Below are positions 13,872 to 15,657 of a stretch of 15,657 nt of DNA, piece by piece; position 1 is the stretch's first letter; each line of letters opens with the position of its first letter. The DNA lies in assembly GCA_031271275.1 (NCBI GenBank), contig JAISWA010000210.1, forward strand, positions 1-15,657. The letters run 5' to 3'. The notes beneath the pieces are model-generated. The model worked only from the letters and a program-made list of their open reading frames with translations. It ran no database searches and was not told the DNA's origin. Made by a program: the position numbers and the translations under genes. Origin of the DNA: Clostridiales bacterium (GTDB taxonomy: Bacteria > Bacillota > Clostridia > Lachnospirales > WQUN01).

Positions 13872-13905
13872 AAAACCCCGTCAGTAAAACTTCGGACGGG
13901 GTTTT
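13872..13905 (-). terminator. Terminator after the 60-residue gene
   Basis: AAAACCCCGTC (13872-13882) pairs with GACGGGGTTTT (13895-13905) around a 12-nt loop. Read on the minus strand, the stem ends in five T residues. It lies 35 bp after the stop of the small minus-strand gene and separates it from the mreB unit. It is also symmetrical enough to act on the plus strand. Confidence 0.8.
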
Positions 13906-13940
13906 CCATGGCTCCTTTTATTGTTCTACGGTTGATTTCC

Positions 13941-14123
13941 TCACATTACGCCCGCGTGAATATAGCTTCGCGCCTGACTTTTTTCTTCCTCCGTAGGTTC
14001 CGCGTCAATTTCTTTCAGGAAACGTTCCGCGAAAAGCACGCGAAATTCCGCCGATTTTGTGACCGCGCTAAATTTTTCCCACTGTTCCGGGGTAAGCGCC
14101 GGGAAATTTTTTAAAATTGTCAT
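13941..14123 (-). CDS. 60-residue protein of unknown function, divergent from tetR
   Basis: I do not recognise this protein. It is a soluble, highly charged and probably mostly helical polypeptide (LTPEQWEKFSAV, AEFRVLFAERFLKEI, TEEEKSQARSYI), with no signal peptide, membrane segment or cysteine. The evidence for a real gene is in its surroundings: an AGGAGA binding site 7 bp before the ATG at 14123, a near-consensus promoter (14227-14199) and a strong terminator (13905-13872), all on the same strand. A GTG two codons earlier is in frame but too close to the binding site. Divergent arrangement with a TetR-family regulator suggests it may be that regulator's target. A DNA- or protein-binding accessory role is speculation. 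Confidence 0.7.
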   Translation of the reverse strand: MTILKNFPALTPEQWEKFSAVTKSAEFRVLFAERFLKEIDAEPTEEEKSQARSYIHAGVM

Positions 14124-14198
14124 ACCCACATCTCCTTTGAATAAGTATTTGTTTGTTCATTTATAGTTAACTTGCAAATTTTTAGTAAAGCGGAATAA

Positions 14199-14227
14199 AT
14201 GATATCACCGGCGTTTGAAAGCGTCAA
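14199..14227 (-). promoter_or_regulatory. Promoter of the 60-residue gene
   Basis: On the minus strand, TTGACG (14227-14222) and TATCAT (14204-14199) are separated by exactly 17 bp, each one mismatch from consensus. Transcription would begin near 14192, leaving a leader of about 70 nt to the ATG at 14123. The -35 box lies inside the left arm of the palindrome at 14223-14248. Confidence 0.65.
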
Positions 14228-14248
14228 TAGTTGTCGAAAATTATTGAC
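14223..14248. promoter_or_regulatory. Palindrome over the -35 of the 60-residue gene, candidate operator
   Basis: GTCAATA (14223-14229) and TATTGAC (14242-14248) are perfect 7-bp inverted arms with a 12-bp spacer. The left arm covers the -35 box of the minus-strand promoter, where a bound repressor would block RNA polymerase. The neighbouring TetR-family regulator is the obvious candidate ligand; this is inference from position. Confidence 0.4.
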
Positions 14249-14334
14249 AGATTAATAAGCCTAACATTGTTCAAAATTATGTGGTTTCGCCTCCTCAAAA
14301 ACGCCCGAAACCCGCTTGTATAGCGGGGAAAACC

Positions 14335-14353
14335 CCCTTGTCTTTCGCAAGGG
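14335..14353. promoter_or_regulatory. Palindrome over the tetR promoter, candidate autoregulatory operator
   Basis: CCCTTG (14335-14340) and CAAGGG (14348-14353) form a 19-bp dyad with a 7-bp centre, a size usual for TetR-family operators. It covers the candidate -35 (14338-14343) and most of the spacer. As RNA the same bases could form a hairpin. It competes with GGGG-AAAA-CCCC (14325-14336), which itself competes with CCCGCT-N5-AGCGGG (14311-14327). Confidence 0.4.
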
Positions 14354-14365
14354 AGTGTATATACT
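14338..14365 (+). promoter_or_regulatory. Candidate promoter of the TetR-family gene
   Basis: TTGTCT (14338-14343) and TATACT (14360-14365) are 16 bp apart, matching four and five of six consensus bases. The start would be near 14372, 40 nt before the proposed TTG start at 14412. This placement argues against the longer reading frame beginning at 14316, which would begin upstream of its own promoter. Confidence 0.45.
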
Positions 14366-14411
14366 ACGTCTCAGTTTCAACGCTCAAACAGAATACGCAG
14401 AGGTGAAAGTA

Positions 14412-15062
14412 TTGCGAAAGAAGAACGGACAGCCCAAAGACACTAAGCGGGATATCCTGGATGTGGCGGGCCGTTTATTCAAAGAGTACGGGTACGACAA
14501 AACCACTTACCGCATGATTGCAGAGGAATTGAATATTGCTCCGTCCGCCATTGTTTACCATTTCAAAAGCAAACCCTGGATTGTGCTCAACCTTTTTAAC
14601 GACTGCATGGGAATCATCCATAACTATGTGGACGCAAACCTGACGGAAGGCCGTAACTACTACCTATATAATAATATTGTGGAGATTTGTTATTACCGGG
14701 AATCGATGCGCAATAAAAACGTATGGGATTTGTTTCACCACGAGGATATTACGAACATGTGGGCGCAGGGATGGATATCGCGGGTGGAGACCATATTCAC
14801 CTCCATTGCGGATAACTTCCAAAAGACCTTTGACCCGGCGGAAATACACGCCATATCCGTAATGAGCATCGGCGCGAGAACCTCTTTATTCGCCGAGTTT
14901 TACCAGCACGGGAATATGAGCATCGACAGGTGCTGCCACTATATGATGTATTTGATGGGCGTGTTCTCGAAACTTGACGAGGCGACGATTATGCGCAATA
15001 TTCAACGCGCCTTTGATTTTGCGGACAGCCACGAGTTCCCCCGTATTCCGCTGTTTGAGTAG
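14412..15062 (+). CDS. TetR/AcrR-family transcriptional regulator
   Basis: The 216-residue protein has the TetR-type N-terminal helix-turn-helix domain (about 13-60): TKRDILDVAGRLFKEYGYDKTT, then MIAEELNIAPSAIVYHFKSK, with the recognition helix at about 44-50. The C-terminal ligand and dimerisation domain (about 65-216) is helical, rich in aromatic residues and methionine, and not assignable to a ligand class. The TTG at 14412 was chosen because AGAGGTGA lies just before it and a candidate promoter lies before that. The frame stays open upstream to a TTG at 14316 but without a binding site. Such regulators usually repress themselves and a neighbour, here the divergent 60-residue gene. No terminator is clear after the stop. 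Confidence 0.85.
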   Translation: MRKKNGQPKDTKRDILDVAGRLFKEYGYDKTTYRMIAEELNIAPSAIVYHFKSKPWIVLNLFNDCMGIIHNYVDANLTEGRNYYLYNNIVEICYYRESMRNKNVWDLFHHEDITNMWAQGWISRVETIFTSIADNFQKTFDPAEIHAISVMSIGARTSLFAEFYQHGNMSIDRCCHYMMYLMGVFSKLDEATIMRNIQRAFDFADSHEFPRIPLFE

Positions 15063-15404
15063 ACGCCTTAACCGGATGTTGAGCTTGGATGGCAAAAAAG
15101 TACGCCGAAAAGACTACCGTTAAGTAGGTATTGCGCTCATCATTTCCTTATGCGCGCCGCGCTGTAAAATTATTGTGCGCGTTATATCTCGTATTAAATA
15201 ACACATATAATCATTTCCCCCAATATTTATCTGCCTGTTTAACTTCAAATTAATATAATTTTGTATGCGTTGCCGCCTCTCTGATGATTACAAATCTGAA
15301 GCCCTCCCTTCCCTTGCGCCGCAGGTAAATTTTTTCAGGCTGATTTTTTTCGGGAAAGGAACAATAATAAACAATAGATAGTAAACACAGGCGAGGTGAG
15401 CGAG
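15063..15404. other. 342-bp AT-rich intergenic region
   Basis: No supported gene is present. TATAAT occurs at 15206-15211 and 15254-15259, neither with a convincing -35 at the right distance; one may serve the downstream deacetylase gene. A weak hairpin CGCGC (15158-15162) with GCGCG (15177-15181) has a 14-nt loop and no T tract. Two T runs (near 15330 and 15345) follow no clear stem. The end of the region carries the GAGGTGA binding site of the next gene. Confidence 0.5.
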
Positions 15405-15657
15405 TTGCGCGGAAGATACGCAAGGAAGATTCCTATAATAACGGCGGTATGCTTTTTTATTTTTACGGCAAACGCGTGGGTTACGCGGGCGATGGCGGCG
15501 GAGCTGCCCCGTTTGGGCACGGCGTCCAACGGCGCGGACGGGGAAGATTTGGGGGACGAACTGGTTTTTTTCAGGCGCGGGGAGGGGACGACCGTCGAAG
15601 TCCCCATCGTCATGTACCACCTGGTTACGACCAACGGCAGCCTGATAGGCCGCTACG
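15405..15657 (+). CDS. Secreted polysaccharide deacetylase family protein (5' part only)
   Basis: Eighty-four N-terminal residues are visible before the window ends. The TTG at 15405 follows GAGGTGA; an in-frame GTG three codons earlier is too close to a binding site. A basic start (RGRYARK) and hydrophobic stretch (about 9-24) ending near RAMAAE (28-33) form a signal peptide or anchor. A short low-complexity, Gly/Asp-rich linker follows, then EVPIVMYHLVTTNGSLIGRY (65-84), which is the characteristic opening of the NodB-homology fold (PxxMYH). These enzymes remove acetyl groups from N-acetylhexosamine units of peptidoglycan or other cell-surface glycans. The catalytic Asp and His motifs lie outside the window, so the exact substrate class is open. 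Confidence 0.75.
   Translation, partial: MRGRYARKIPIITAVCFFIFTANAWVTRAMAAELPRLGTASNGADGEDLGDELVFFRRGEGTTVEVPIVMYHLVTTNGSLIGRY

Noticed and set aside
14244..14249. Perfect TTGACA on the plus strand as a promoter for the TetR gene
   Set aside because: No acceptable -10 lies 16-18 bp downstream; the sequence is explained as the right arm of the palindrome at 14223-14248.
14316..14411. Upstream TTG extending the TetR-family protein by 32 residues
   Set aside because: No binding site precedes it. The added residues cover the palindromes and candidate promoter, and the HTH domain starts normally after the TTG at 14412.
15288..15620. Minus-strand frames of about 100-110 codons opposite the deacetylase start
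   Set aside because: The plus strand there has a binding site, a signal peptide and the PIVMYH motif. The opposite frames have no start signals or domains.
1..15657. CRISPR array, tRNA or rRNA genes, insertion sequence or prophage genes
   Set aside because: I read both strands for regularly spaced repeats, cloverleaf-like segments, transposase or integrase motifs and found none.

Overview
The window reads as a chromosomal segment of a Clostridia-like member of the Bacillota. Supporting signs are a fused SecDF, the order mreB-mreC-mreD-PBP2-minC-minD-minE-rodA-mgsA, an S-layer-homology (SLH) envelope protein, a zinc-ribbon-tailed MscL, and strong purine-rich ribosome binding sites with frequent TTG starts. 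Coding DNA is fairly GC-rich and the intergenic gaps are AT-rich. No tRNA, rRNA, insertion sequence, phage gene or CRISPR array was seen. The assignment to a lineage is inference from gene content.

Left part, plus strand (1-4639): the 3' end of a GmhA-type sedoheptulose-7-phosphate isomerase; a secDF fusion with a near-consensus sigma-A promoter; a small cupin protein preceded by a 32-bp dyad; a 429-bp gap holding three consecutive hairpins; and a secreted SLH protein that converges on mscL, overlapping it by 11 bp.

Central part, minus strand (4629-13668): one long cell-shape and division cluster, transcribed right to left: mreB, mreC, mreD, mrdA-type PBP2, minC, then a 135-bp gap with an internal promoter, minD, minE, rodA, mgsA, mscL. 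Most neighbours overlap or lie within 25 bp, so it looks like one operon with a second entry point before minD. MreBCD with RodA (glycosyltransferase) and PBP2 (transpeptidase) make up the elongasome. MinCDE places the division septum. Methylglyoxal synthase and a mechanosensitive channel ride at the distal end.

Right part (13669-15657): two candidate mreB promoters; a bidirectional terminator; a 60-residue protein of unknown function divergent from a TetR-family regulator, with two separate palindromes placed over the candidate promoters; a gap of about 340 bp; and the start of a secreted polysaccharide deacetylase cut by the window edge.

The housekeeping content is conventional. The points most worth a second look are the substitutions at two normally conserved active-site positions of MgsA (D to E, H to Y), the loss of the conserved SecF aspartate (NDT to NAT), the dyad before the cupin gene, the TetR/small-protein pair with its palindromes, the hairpin cluster at 3083-3237, and a helical insertion of about 145 residues in PBP2. 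I found no clear evidence for a wholly new multi-gene system.
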